Below, piece after piece: positions 32,480 through 40,589 of a stretch of DNA of 64,000 bases. The DNA is taken from the NCBI GenBank assembly GCA_035533475.1, contig DATLTS010000018.1:1-64000 (forward strand), written 5' to 3'. Under the pieces are notes generated by a model. The model saw only the letters and a list, made by a program, of their open reading frames with translations. It searched no databases and was not told the DNA's origin. Position numbers and translations under genes: made by a program. The first letter of the stretch is position 1. Each line of letters opens with the position of its first letter. The DNA comes from Mycobacteriales bacterium. Lineage in GTDB: Bacteria; Actinomycetota; Actinomycetes; DATLTS01.

Positions 32480-33346
32480 ATGCAGCCGTTCGACTCGGTC
32501 AGCCGCTTGGAAGATCTTCGTGCCATCGACCCGGTGGTGCGCTCGGTCCGGTCGGTCGTGCATCGGGCGCTGAAGAACCAGCGGGTCGCCGACCTGTTGC
32601 ACGGCACCTGGCTCGGACACCCGCTGCACCCGGCGCTCGTTCAGGTGCCCATCGGGGCGTGGCTCGCCGCCTCGGTTCTCGACGTCGCCGTGCCCGGTTC
32701 CGGCCCGGCGTCAGCGACCCTAGTCGGGGTGGGTCTGGCGGGTGCCGCGCCGGCGGCGTGGGCCGGCTGGGCCGACTGGGCCGACCTTCCCGATCGGCCG
32801 GCCCGGGTGGGGCTGGTGCACGCCGGGACGAACGGTCTCGCCGTCGGCCTGTATGCCGGGTCCTTGGCGGCCCGTCTCTCCGGGCGGCGCGGGCGCGGGA
32901 AGCTGCTCGCCCTCGCCGGCCTGGGAACCGCACTGGGCGGCGGCGTGCTCGGCGGACATCTCGCGTTCCGGCAGGCCGCCGGAGCGAACCACGCCGAATA
33001 CGTCGCTCGCCTGATGCCGACCGGCTGGACCCGGGTGGCACGACTCGACGAGCTGGCGGACGGCAAGCCCGTCGAGCGGATGGTCGGGCCGGTGCCGATC
33101 ATGCTGCTGCGCCGGCACGGCTCGGTGCATGCCCTCGCCAACACCTGCAGCCACCTCGCGGGCCCGTTGCACGAGGGCGAGCTCTCCGACGATCCAGAAC
33201 CCTGCGTCAGCTGCCCCTGGCACGGGAGCACGTTCCGGCTGCGCGACGGCGCGGTCCTCCGCGGTCCGGCCACAGCTCCGCAGCCGGTCCTGGAGACGCG
33301 GGTCCAGGGCGGCGAGGTCGAGGTCCGGCTCGAGATCCGGGGATAG
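32480..33346 (+). CDS. DUF2231 membrane domain fused to Rieske [2Fe-2S] domain
   Basis: The 288-residue protein has an N-terminal DUF2231 domain with four helices (GTWLGHPLHPALVQVPIGAW is the signature) covering about residues 45-170, joined to a Rieske domain. The cluster ligands are visible as C-S-H in NTCSHLAGPLHEG and C-P-W-H in SCPWHGSTFRL. It is thus a membrane-tethered iron-sulphur electron carrier. The redox partner is unknown. The next gene (DUF1360) follows by 9 bases, suggesting one transcript. Confidence 0.9.
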   Translation: MQPFDSVSRLEDLRAIDPVVRSVRSVVHRALKNQRVADLLHGTWLGHPLHPALVQVPIGAWLAASVLDVAVPGSGPASATLVGVGLAGAAPAAWAGWADWADLPDRPARVGLVHAGTNGLAVGLYAGSLAARLSGRRGRGKLLALAGLGTALGGGVLGGHLAFRQAAGANHAEYVARLMPTGWTRVARLDELADGKPVERMVGPVPIMLLRRHGSVHALANTCSHLAGPLHEGELSDDPEPCVSCPWHGSTFRLRDGAVLRGPATAPQPVLETRVQGGEVEVRLEIRG

Positions 33347-33355
33347 GGGTCGGTC

Positions 33356-33862
33356 ATGCGGGTGATGCAGCGAATCCAGGCCGAAGGCGCCGAGTACTCG
33401 GATGGGGCGGAGCGACAGCTCGGCTCGCGCGCCGTCACGATCGGCGTCTACGCCGCCACCCTCGCCGGTCTCGCGGCTGCCGTACGCGGCCGCCGGGCCG
33501 AGATCGCCGAGCAGATCGACTGGCGGGATCTGGGGCTGGTGGCACTGGCCTCCTTCCGCCTGTCGCGGACGATCGCCAAGGACAGTGTGGCGAGTCCGGT
33601 GCGCGCTCCGTTCACCCGCTTCGAGGGGGTCAGCGGACCCGCGGAGCTCAAGGAGTCTCCCCGCGGCCACGGTTGGCGACACACCATCGGCGAGCTGATC
33701 ACCTGCCCGTTCTGCCTCGACCAGTGGGTGTCGACCGGCTTCGTCGGTGGCCTCGTACTGGCCCCGCGGGTCACGCGGGTGCTCGCGGCGGTGTTCGCCG
33801 TCCGCGGCCTCGCCGACGCCGGGCAACTCGGCTATGCCTGGCTCGAACACCGCGCCGAGTAG
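33356..33862 (+). CDS. DUF1360 family membrane protein
   Basis: A 168-residue protein of the DUF1360 family: FRLSRTIAKDSVASPVRAPFTRFEG, then GWRHTIGELITCPFCLDQWVS with the conserved C-x-x-C, and two or three helices. DUF1360 proteins are small membrane proteins, sometimes linked to spore or stress functions; role unknown. The C-P-F-C motif could bind metal or be redox-active, which fits its position after a Rieske protein. The end nearly abuts the convergent channel gene. Confidence 0.87.
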   Translation: MRVMQRIQAEGAEYSDGAERQLGSRAVTIGVYAATLAGLAAAVRGRRAEIAEQIDWRDLGLVALASFRLSRTIAKDSVASPVRAPFTRFEGVSGPAELKESPRGHGWRHTIGELITCPFCLDQWVSTGFVGGLVLAPRVTRVLAAVFAVRGLADAGQLGYAWLEHRAE

Positions 33863-33865
33863 CCG

Positions 33866-34687
33866 CTACCCGGGGTCGGTGACGTGCTCGCCGGGGCTCG
33901 CCCGCTGGCTGAGTACCTGGTGCGGGCCCTGAAGAAGTCGCAGGAGTGTCACCAGGCCGACGCCGCCCACCAGATTGCCGAGGGCAGCCCAACCGGCTGC
34001 TTCCAGCCAACTCAGGTAGCCGAACGGCGCGTGCCCGGTATGCAGTGCCGCGAACATCATCAACGACGCGACGATCGCATGGTTGAGCTTGCCGGCACCG
34101 AGCAGGAAGGCCGCCGCGAACGCCGCCACGATTTTGGCGGTCATCGCCTCGCTGGTGTGCTGCATCCAGGTCATCAACGTGATGACCAGGCCTCCGAGCA
34201 GGGCCAGGGAGAAGGCGCGCCAGCCCAGGCCAAAGCCCACGTAAGCAGCCCCGGAGTGCACGGCGGTCGCCGCCAGGTTCGGGAAGCCGGCGATGATCAG
34301 GCCGGTCACGATCCAGCCACCGATCAGGTTGAAGACGAGCGTCCCGGCCCACAACCAGAACAGCCGCCACCAAGGGGCCTGCCGCGCGACCACTGCGATC
34401 ACCGGCACGAGGAAGTTCTCGGTGAACAGTTCGCTACCAGCGAGAGTGAGCGCGATGAACCCGATCGGGAACGCCAACCCGGCCAGCACGTCGCTCCGGG
34501 TGGCCGCGAGCACGATGAGAAAGGCGAGAACACCCGTTGCCACGTCCACACCGCCGACGAACCCGGTCGCGAACAGTGCGGACACGCCGCGACCGAGCCG
34601 GCGCTTCCCCTCCTCCAGCGTCCGGTCGAACCCAGCCTCGGGGGTCTGGTCCGCGGGTGCCGGCTGCTCCGTTTCGGTGTCGACCAT
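33866..34687 (-). CDS. Formate/nitrite transporter family protein
   Basis: The 273-residue protein shows the FNT fold with six helices: LFATGFVGGVDVATGVLAFLIV, GSELFTENFLVPVIAVVAR, NLIGGWIVTGLIIAG and LNHAIVASLMMFAALHTGHAPFGYLSW. The TEN and the NHAIVAS motifs are at the usual pore positions. Members conduct formate, nitrite or other small monovalent anions. I chose the ATG at 34687; an in-frame GTG at 34777 would add 30 poorly conserved residues and neither start has a strong ribosome site. Confidence 0.85.
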   Translation of the reverse strand: MVDTETEQPAPADQTPEAGFDRTLEEGKRRLGRGVSALFATGFVGGVDVATGVLAFLIVLAATRSDVLAGLAFPIGFIALTLAGSELFTENFLVPVIAVVARQAPWWRLFWLWAGTLVFNLIGGWIVTGLIIAGFPNLAATAVHSGAAYVGFGLGWRAFSLALLGGLVITLMTWMQHTSEAMTAKIVAAFAAAFLLGAGKLNHAIVASLMMFAALHTGHAPFGYLSWLEAAGWAALGNLVGGVGLVTLLRLLQGPHQVLSQRASPGEHVTDPG

Positions 34688-34854
34688 CCCGTGACGGTTC
34701 CGCCAGGAGCGGCCAGGGAAACCTCGTGCCGCCCGAGCGGGCGAGTCCCCGAAACGGGCAAACGTGATGTCGGTCACGCCTGCTTGCGGGTGTACGCAGA
34801 CGCTCGGCGGGAAGGCTTTGAGTGACCGTGATCCCTATTCGCGAGGTGGACCGC

Positions 34855-35103
34855 ATGATTCCCCGTATCAGTCCGAGCAACATCCGCGGCATCAGCGACA
34901 AGGTCGTCGGGCTCGGCAAGGAGATCTTCGGCAGCGCGCTCGGGAACGACCGGCTCAAGCGGAGCGGTCAGCTGCAGCAGGACGCCGGGACCGAGCGACT
35001 CAAGGCGCTGGAGGAGCAGACCAAGGCCGAGGCGCGCGGTGGCCAGGCCAAGACCGCGGAGACGCGGGAGCGCGCCGCGCAGCGGGAGAAGGCGAACGCC
35101 TGA
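34855..35103 (+). CDS. CsbD-like stress protein
   Basis: An 82-residue hydrophilic, helical protein: GISDKVVGLGKEIFGSALGN, DRLKRSGQLQQDAG and a Lys/Glu/Ala-rich tail with many Q and R. The pattern V-x-G-x-x-K-E and G-x-x-Q-x-x-x-G matches CsbD-like general stress proteins. The ATG at 34855 has GAGGTGG upstream; an in-frame GTG at 34822 with GGAAGG is also possible. It precedes a second CsbD protein by 34 bases, likely one operon. Confidence 0.75.
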   Translation: MIPRISPSNIRGISDKVVGLGKEIFGSALGNDRLKRSGQLQQDAGTERLKALEEQTKAEARGGQAKTAETRERAAQREKANA

Positions 35104-35137
35104 GTCCGTCCGACCACAACCGAAAGGAGTCGCCCCG

Positions 35138-35341
35138 ATGGGCGTATTCGAGCAGGCCAAGGGCAAGGTCAAGGAGACCGTAGGCGACGTCACGGACAAC
35201 GACGCGCTGCAGGCCGAAGGCCGAGCCCAGGACGAGAAGGGTGCCGCGGAGACCCAGGAGACGAAGCACCGGGCCGCAGCGCAGGTGCACGAGAAGAAGG
35301 CCGAGGCGCTCGATCGTCAGGCCGAGGCAGTGAACGACTGA
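35138..35341 (+). CDS. CsbD family stress protein
   Basis: A 67-residue protein starting MGVFEQAKGKVKETVGDVTD and continuing DALQAEGRAQDEKG, a clear CsbD domain. CsbD proteins are small, highly soluble and induced by general or envelope stress; molecular function unknown. AAAGGAG lies 9 bases before the ATG. A strong hairpin follows the stop. Confidence 0.9.
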   Translation: MGVFEQAKGKVKETVGDVTDNDALQAEGRAQDEKGAAETQETKHRAAAQVHEKKAEALDRQAEAVND

Positions 35342-35352
35342 GCTAGCTGGAT

Positions 35353-35388
35353 GCGAAGCCCCGTCCGGAATTCCGGGCGGGGCTTCGC
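35353..35388. terminator. Bidirectional intrinsic terminator
   Basis: A long hairpin with arms GCGAAGCCCCG and CGGGGCTTCGC, extended by CCGG/CCGG around an AATT loop, lies between the rightward CsbD gene and the leftward topoisomerase gene. It can serve both. Confidence 0.8.
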
Positions 35389-35392
35389 CGCG

Positions 35393-36424
35393 TCAGGCGG
35401 CGATCGCGGGAGCGCGACGGAGCAGCCGGACGACCGCTGTTTCGAGAAGCGCCAGCGGACCGCCGTCGACCGTCTCCGGGCCGGCCGGCCAACGCTCCAG
35501 GGTCGCCTGCACGGTCTCGCCGGCGAGGTAGCAGTCGACGATGCGCGGGTCGACGTAGGAGCTCCGACAGACCGCCGGGGTGTTGCCGAGGTAATGCGCG
35601 ACCTCGCGGTAGGCGCGGGCAACCGCGCGCTGCCGCCCGCTCGGCGAGGTCGGCGCGCGGGCCGACGCAGCGAATGCCGCCGCGGCGAGCAGGGTGGCGT
35701 TCCAGGTCCGGAAGTCCTTGGCGGTGAACCCGGGCCCCGCATGCGCCTTGAGGTAATCGTTGATGTCCGTCGAGCGAAGGTTCACCCATCGTCGCCCGGA
35801 CCGGTACGCGAGCAGAGCAGGTCCGCCGCTGCGGCGTCGTTGAAGGGTCCGGACGATCTCCGCGACGACCGGATCGACGAGCGCCTGCACCCGCTGTCGA
35901 CCACCCTTCGCCGGATAGTCGAACACGAGGTCCTGCCCGCGGACCTGCACGTGGGACTGCTCGAGGGTGGCCAGGCCGAAAGTCCCGTTGGCCTCCGCGT
36001 ACTCCTCGCTGCCGATCCGGAAGAAGCCGAGGTCGAGCAGACGCACCGCGCACGCGAGGATCCGCTCCTGGTCGAGCTCCGTCCGGGCCAGGCCGACCGC
36101 GACCTGGCGGCGCAGGCCGGGCAGCACGGCCGCGAACTCGAGCATCCGGTCGAACTTCTCGGCGTCGCGACGGGCCCGCCAGGCGTCGTGGTAGCGGTAC
36201 TGGCGCCGTCCGGCCGCGTCCGTGCCGGTCGCCTGGATGTGGCCGCGGGGGTCCGGGCTGATCCACACGTCCTGCCAGGCGGGCGGGATGGCCAGCGCGC
36301 GGATCCGGTCCAGCGTCGCGGGGTCGCGGACCGGGGCGCCGGTGCGGTCGAGGTAGCGGAACCCGCGCCCGGCCCGCACGCGGCGCAGACCGGGCGTCCC
36401 GCAGTCAACCCGCCGCAGCCGCAT
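35393..36424 (-). CDS. DNA topoisomerase IB (poxvirus type)
   Basis: The 343-residue enzyme contains the topoisomerase IB N-terminal domain (GFRYLDRTGAPVRD, IPPAWQDVWISPDPRGHIQATG) and catalytic domain: RIGSEEYAEANGTFGLATL, DYPAKGGRQ, FTAKDFRTWNATLLAA and the active-site Tyr in VCRSSYVDPRIVD. It nicks and rejoins DNA through a 3-prime phosphotyrosine to relax supercoils. Bacterial members often accompany stress genes, as here with CsbD. The ATG at 36424 is chosen; a GTG at 36439 is possible. Confidence 0.94.
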   Translation of the reverse strand: MRLRRVDCGTPGLRRVRAGRGFRYLDRTGAPVRDPATLDRIRALAIPPAWQDVWISPDPRGHIQATGTDAAGRRQYRYHDAWRARRDAEKFDRMLEFAAVLPGLRRQVAVGLARTELDQERILACAVRLLDLGFFRIGSEEYAEANGTFGLATLEQSHVQVRGQDLVFDYPAKGGRQRVQALVDPVVAEIVRTLQRRRSGGPALLAYRSGRRWVNLRSTDINDYLKAHAGPGFTAKDFRTWNATLLAAAAFAASARAPTSPSGRQRAVARAYREVAHYLGNTPAVCRSSYVDPRIVDCYLAGETVQATLERWPAGPETVDGGPLALLETAVVRLLRRAPAIAA

Positions 36425-36507
36425 GCTCCTCCGTCCCACCGTCGGTAGTCACGACCTTCCCGGTGGGCCGACGGCGGAAACGAAGGGCTAGTTCCCGCTT
36501 CCCCCCG

Positions 36508-39500
36508 TCATGGGGAGGCGGGAACCCAGCCGACAACATCGACGGCCACATCAACCGGCGAACCGTCGGAGTACAGATTGACCATGCCGTTGGACGCCAA
36601 CTGGACGCTGACGAAGTCAGCCACGTCGTTGGTGCCGTCGTAGTTGATCGCAGATGCCGTCGGCGCGGTCGTCGCGTCGCCCGGGAAGACCCGCAGGTCG
36701 CCTCCCCCTGCCGACGGATCGATCGCTGTCACCTGAAGAAGCACCGACCTGGCGTCGGCCGGCACACCGCCGACACCGGAGACTTGGAAACCGATCACCT
36801 GGCCGGCAGGCAGCGGGCCGCTGAGCAAGCCGACCCGATCCGGAGCCGGACGGGTATCAAGAATCCGGACCGGATTTTGAGTGACCAAGGCCGTGCTGGA
36901 GTAGTAGTAGCCGGAAACGTCGACGACGAGATCCGTGTCACTGCCCGAGGTGAGGAAATCAATCTTCCCGCTCGACGGCAGCTGGGACAGCACGAACACA
37001 GCAGTGTCCTGACCGGGAATGTAGTTGATGTTCGAACTGTCCGGGGTCGGCGAGCCGTCCGGATACACCCGCAGGTTTCCGGCTCCCGCGGGACCCACGG
37101 CCGTCACGTTCAACGCCACGGCGGTCGCTCCAACCGGCACGCCACCCACCCCGGCGACAGTCACTACGCGAGGGACTCCCGGCGCCAGCTTCGCGGAACT
37201 GCCACCGGTACCATCTCGCGTGTCGATGATCCGCACTGGCGTCTGACCCTGGTACCCGGCAGCGTTCGTGCAGTAACCGACCACATCCAGCAGGGCGCCG
37301 CTCGCGCTCCCGTCGGAGTAGAGATCGACCTTCCCGTTCGACGGGAGAGACACGATCGCGTAGTTTGCCACCGTTCGGTGTGGCACATAGTTGACCGTGG
37401 ACGCGAGCGGCGCCGCGGACCCATCCGGGTAGACCCGCAGGTTCCCGGCGCCGGCCGGGCCGACTGCGGTGACGGTCATCTCCACCGCGGTCGCTGACGA
37501 CGGGACTCCGCCCATCCCGGCAACCTGGATCGGGTAGCTATTACCAGCGGCGAGCGGTGCGGACAACCCGCCCGTCCCGTTCCTCGTGTCCAAGATGCGA
37601 ACTGGAGGGAGGTTGGCGCATCCAGCCACGGCGAGATAGGTGAACTCCGCCTGCGGCACCGCCGCAGACGACCCACCCGGCGTCGTCACGGTGACATACA
37701 CCGGACCGGCTCCGCCGATGGCTGGGGACACCGCATCGATCTCGCTGCCGGACACCACGGCGAACGACTTGGCGGGGGTATCGGCGAACACCACCGAGGT
37801 GGCCCCCGTGAACCCGCTCCCGGTGATCTTCACGGGCGTACCACCTGTGGTCGGCCCGCTGGTTGGGCTTAGCCCGGTGACGCTCGGCGTCGGCCCGGTG
37901 AACGCTGCGGCCGTGTTGGTCAGGGCGAAACTGGCCGGCGACGCGCCGGAAGTACTGGCGGCGACGGTGTAACTACCGGCCGCCACCCCAGCCGTTACCG
38001 GTACCGACACCGTGCCATCGCTGCCGCTGGCCGCGCTCGAGCCGCTCGGGAAGGTCGCCGTCGCGCCGCTGGCGGCTGGGGTCGGTACAAGACTCACCGT
38101 CGCCCCGGGGATCGGGTTCTGGCCGGCATCGCGAACGATCGCGACGAGCGGGTTGGCGAAGCTCGCGCCCACGGTCGCGCTCTGCCCGCCACCGGACACC
38201 GCGGTCACCGTCGCGGGGGCGTTCACCGAAACCGTGACGTCCCCCATTGCCCATCGCTCATCGGAGCAGTTCTGGCTCAAACCATCAGCGAAGGTCAGGT
38301 TCGCGCTTGGGGAGCTGTCCGGCACGGTTTCAGTGACCCGGTAGGAGGAATCCATCCCCGCGTACGCGGAGTCGTTCGCGCCAAGCGTGTCGAACGCATC
38401 GGCCATCGCACCGGGCTGGAAATTCGACCCGTTGTGCGAGTGCGGATACGACTGCGTGGTTCCATTGTTGAAGCCGTAGTTTTGCGGTGCGGCGTCGTAG
38501 TTGTCGAAGGTGGCGCTCGGCATGACCGTGGTCGAGCCGTCGATGACGCTGAAGGTATCCGGACCGTACGCGCTGCTGTTGCCGTCCCAGGTCGCCAGCG
38601 GGTCGAATGCGAACGACACCCGCAACGACGTGTGCGCGGGCAGGTTCGAGAGCTTCAGCACCGGCTCGGCAGTGCCGTCGGGGCAACCACCGTTATCGTT
38701 GAACGGGCCCAGCAGCGTCTGCCCGTTGCCCGGGGCGACAGTCGCCGGCGACGAGAATGTGGCCGGCTGGGTAGTCGTCCAGTGACTGTCGACCCCACTG
38801 TTGAAGTTCGAGGCGTACACGGGCGCGTAGTCACTGGTATGGCTCACCGCCGTGATGGAGCTGCCGTCGCTGTCGGTGATCGTGGTCGTCACCGTGTACC
38901 CGCCAGGCTGGGCGTAGCTGTGGCTGCCGGTTACCCGGCCGCCACTCACGGTCCCGGCCGAGCTGGATCCGTCCCCCCAGGCGATCGAGGCCGTGTACGT
39001 GTCACCGGAGTTGCCGTCGGAGTCAGTGAACGTCGCCACGGCTCCGCTGAAAGCCACCGCGGCCGGCGCGTATACCGACGCCGCGGCTAGGTTGAGTCCG
39101 TTGTACTGGTAGGCACCCATGTCACAGGACCCGGGCAACGCGACCCCGCGCTGGTCGCTACCCGAACAGCTGGGCACCACGTCATGGGCCGGGCTCGCGG
39201 CGGTCAGGTCGATCGTCGCCGTCGGGCCGCCGTTGTCGGCCAGGCCGCCGTGCGCCCCGCCCGGGAACGGATTCGACTCGACGATGCTGTGCAGGGTGGT
39301 GCTGAAAGAGCAGGTGTTGCTGCCGCTCGGATTGTAGTCGAGGTTGTAGCCCGAATCGGAAGCCGCGGCATGGCAGTTGCCACCGAGGTTGTCCGCGACG
39401 ATCGTGTCGGCCAGCCCGGGCGCAGAGGCCCCACCGATGCCGCCGCCGGCCCCGCTGGGGGCAAGGTTGGTCGCGATGGTCACATGCTTCAGAGTGCCAC

Positions 39501-40419
39501 CCTGGTACATGAAGTCGAGGCCGCCCCCGGCCGTGCCGGCGGAATTGCCGGAGATCGTGCTCTCCTCGAGGTCCAGGCTGATGCTTGTGCCGGTCTCGCC
39601 GGTGTAGCCCTCGCTCAGGCCCCCGCCGTAGGCTGCACTGTTACCAGAGATCTCGCTTACCATGACGGTGGTCTGGTTTTCGTTTGCGATGCCGCCGCCG
39701 TCAATGGCGGCGGTGTTCAACGTGATCGTCGAGTCGGTAATAGTGGCCGAACCCGAGGCGCCGGCATTGTCGAGGCCGCCGCCATCACCTGAAGCCGTAT
39801 TGCCGGACACAGTAGAGGACATGACCGTCAGCGCGCTGTCGTTGTAGATCCCGCCGCCGCTACCGGCGCCGTTGGCGGTGATTACGTCGGATGTAAGCGC
39901 GAGCGAGCCGTAGTTGGCGACGCCGCCGCCTTTGGACGTCGGGCTCACCGAGCCGTGCCGGATCACCACTCCGCTCACGACAGCGTTGGCCGTCGCCGCC
40001 ACGGTCAGCACTCGGTCCAACCCGCCGCCGTCGATCACCGTCCCGCTGCTTGTCGCACCCACTCCGGAAATCGTGACGCTGCCCCCGGTGATGTTCAGGT
40101 CGCCGGTAGTAGCGTCATCCGACCCAGTAGGCGCGATCGCCAGGGTATAGCTCCCGGCCGGGACGACGACCTTTGCCGGACTGTTCGCGTTCGCCGCGAT
40201 GACTGCCTCGCGCAAGGAGCAGGGTTGGACGCTCACACACGCATTCGCAACCGGCGTGGGGTCGGCGGTGGTGGTGACCGTGTACGTGGTCACGGTAACG
40301 ACCATGATGGCCGCCGCCGGCAGGATGCCGGTGATGCCGACTACCGTCGACGCCGCGGCGATCATTGCCACCGCCGATCGGATTGTGCTCGGCCGATGAA
40401 CGTGCCGCCATCGCAACAT
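36508..40419 (-). CDS. Giant secreted protein with beta-helix, PKD, IPT and DTR repeats
   Basis: About 1,303 residues. A signal sequence (helix MIAAASTVVGITGILPAAAI) is followed by CSLREAVIAANANSP, the CSLREA motif that starts right-handed parallel beta-helix domains (to about 430). Next come a PKD-like domain (AVATFTDSDGNSGDTYTASI, then HSYAQPGGYTVTTTI), a jelly-roll-like segment, a bacterial Ig-like domain (GQSATVGASFANPLVAIVRD), an IPT/TIG domain and three copies of a module of about 120 residues, each opening with VRI-L/I-DTR and closing with DVVGY or DVSGY. It is exported and probably attached to surface polymers. RBS GAGGG fixes the ATG at 40419. Its IPT part is almost identical in DNA to the neighbour gene. 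Confidence 0.85.
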   Translation of the reverse strand: MLRWRHVHRPSTIRSAVAMIAAASTVVGITGILPAAAIMVVTVTTYTVTTTADPTPVANACVSVQPCSLREAVIAANANSPAKVVVPAGSYTLAIAPTGSDDATTGDLNITGGSVTISGVGATSSGTVIDGGGLDRVLTVAATANAVVSGVVIRHGSVSPTSKGGGVANYGSLALTSDVITANGAGSGGGIYNDSALTVMSSTVSGNTASGDGGGLDNAGASGSATITDSTITLNTAAIDGGGIANENQTTVMVSEISGNSAAYGGGLSEGYTGETGTSISLDLEESTISGNSAGTAGGGLDFMYQGGTLKHVTIATNLAPSGAGGGIGGASAPGLADTIVADNLGGNCHAAASDSGYNLDYNPSGSNTCSFSTTLHSIVESNPFPGGAHGGLADNGGPTATIDLTAASPAHDVVPSCSGSDQRGVALPGSCDMGAYQYNGLNLAAASVYAPAAVAFSGAVATFTDSDGNSGDTYTASIAWGDGSSSAGTVSGGRVTGSHSYAQPGGYTVTTTITDSDGSSITAVSHTSDYAPVYASNFNSGVDSHWTTTQPATFSSPATVAPGNGQTLLGPFNDNGGCPDGTAEPVLKLSNLPAHTSLRVSFAFDPLATWDGNSSAYGPDTFSVIDGSTTVMPSATFDNYDAAPQNYGFNNGTTQSYPHSHNGSNFQPGAMADAFDTLGANDSAYAGMDSSYRVTETVPDSSPSANLTFADGLSQNCSDERWAMGDVTVSVNAPATVTAVSGGGQSATVGASFANPLVAIVRDAGQNPIPGATVSLVPTPAASGATATFPSGSSAASGSDGTVSVPVTAGVAAGSYTVAASTSGASPASFALTNTAAAFTGPTPSVTGLSPTSGPTTGGTPVKITGSGFTGATSVVFADTPAKSFAVVSGSEIDAVSPAIGGAGPVYVTVTTPGGSSAAVPQAEFTYLAVAGCANLPPVRILDTRNGTGGLSAPLAAGNSYPIQVAGMGGVPSSATAVEMTVTAVGPAGAGNLRVYPDGSAAPLASTVNYVPHRTVANYAIVSLPSNGKVDLYSDGSASGALLDVVGYCTNAAGYQGQTPVRIIDTRDGTGGSSAKLAPGVPRVVTVAGVGGVPVGATAVALNVTAVGPAGAGNLRVYPDGSPTPDSSNINYIPGQDTAVFVLSQLPSSGKIDFLTSGSDTDLVVDVSGYYYSSTALVTQNPVRILDTRPAPDRVGLLSGPLPAGQVIGFQVSGVGGVPADARSVLLQVTAIDPSAGGGDLRVFPGDATTAPTASAINYDGTNDVADFVSVQLASNGMVNLYSDGSPVDVAVDVVGWVPASP
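37641..37904. repeat. 264-bp segment duplicated at 42113-42376 (copy 1)
   Basis: This IPT/TIG-coding stretch matches 42113-42376 base for base over its whole length apart from a modest number of substitutions (about 95% identical by eye) and without gaps. It indicates recent duplication or gene conversion between the two giant genes. Confidence 0.8.
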
Positions 40420-40479
40420 GTGGTTCCCTCGGATCGACGAAAGCTGCTCGGCCGGCCGACCGACGTCAGAATCCTGCCG

Positions 40480-40493
40480 CACGCGAAGTGCGG
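40480..40493 (-). other. Hairpin in the 5-prime region of the giant gene
   Basis: On the minus strand CCGCAC-ttcgc-GTGCGG (40493-40477) forms a stable hairpin about 60 bases before the start at 40419. It may be part of the leader; no known riboswitch pattern was seen. Confidence 0.3.
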
Positions 40494-40548
40494 TTCGCAG
40501 CCGTTTTGGCTGAACCGCGGGCTGGGCACGGGCGTCGGACCTGGCCTC

Positions 40549-40570
40549 GCCCGACGGTCATCCGTCGGCC
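40549..40570 (-). terminator. Hairpin after the 2,134-residue gene
   Basis: CCGACGG-atga-CCGTCGG, with flanking GC pairs, starts about 20 bases after the stop codon of the upstream giant gene. It lacks a U-run, so it may terminate only partly and let transcription reach the next gene. Confidence 0.45.
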
Positions 40571-40589
40571 CGGGCGCCAAGTCTCCTGC

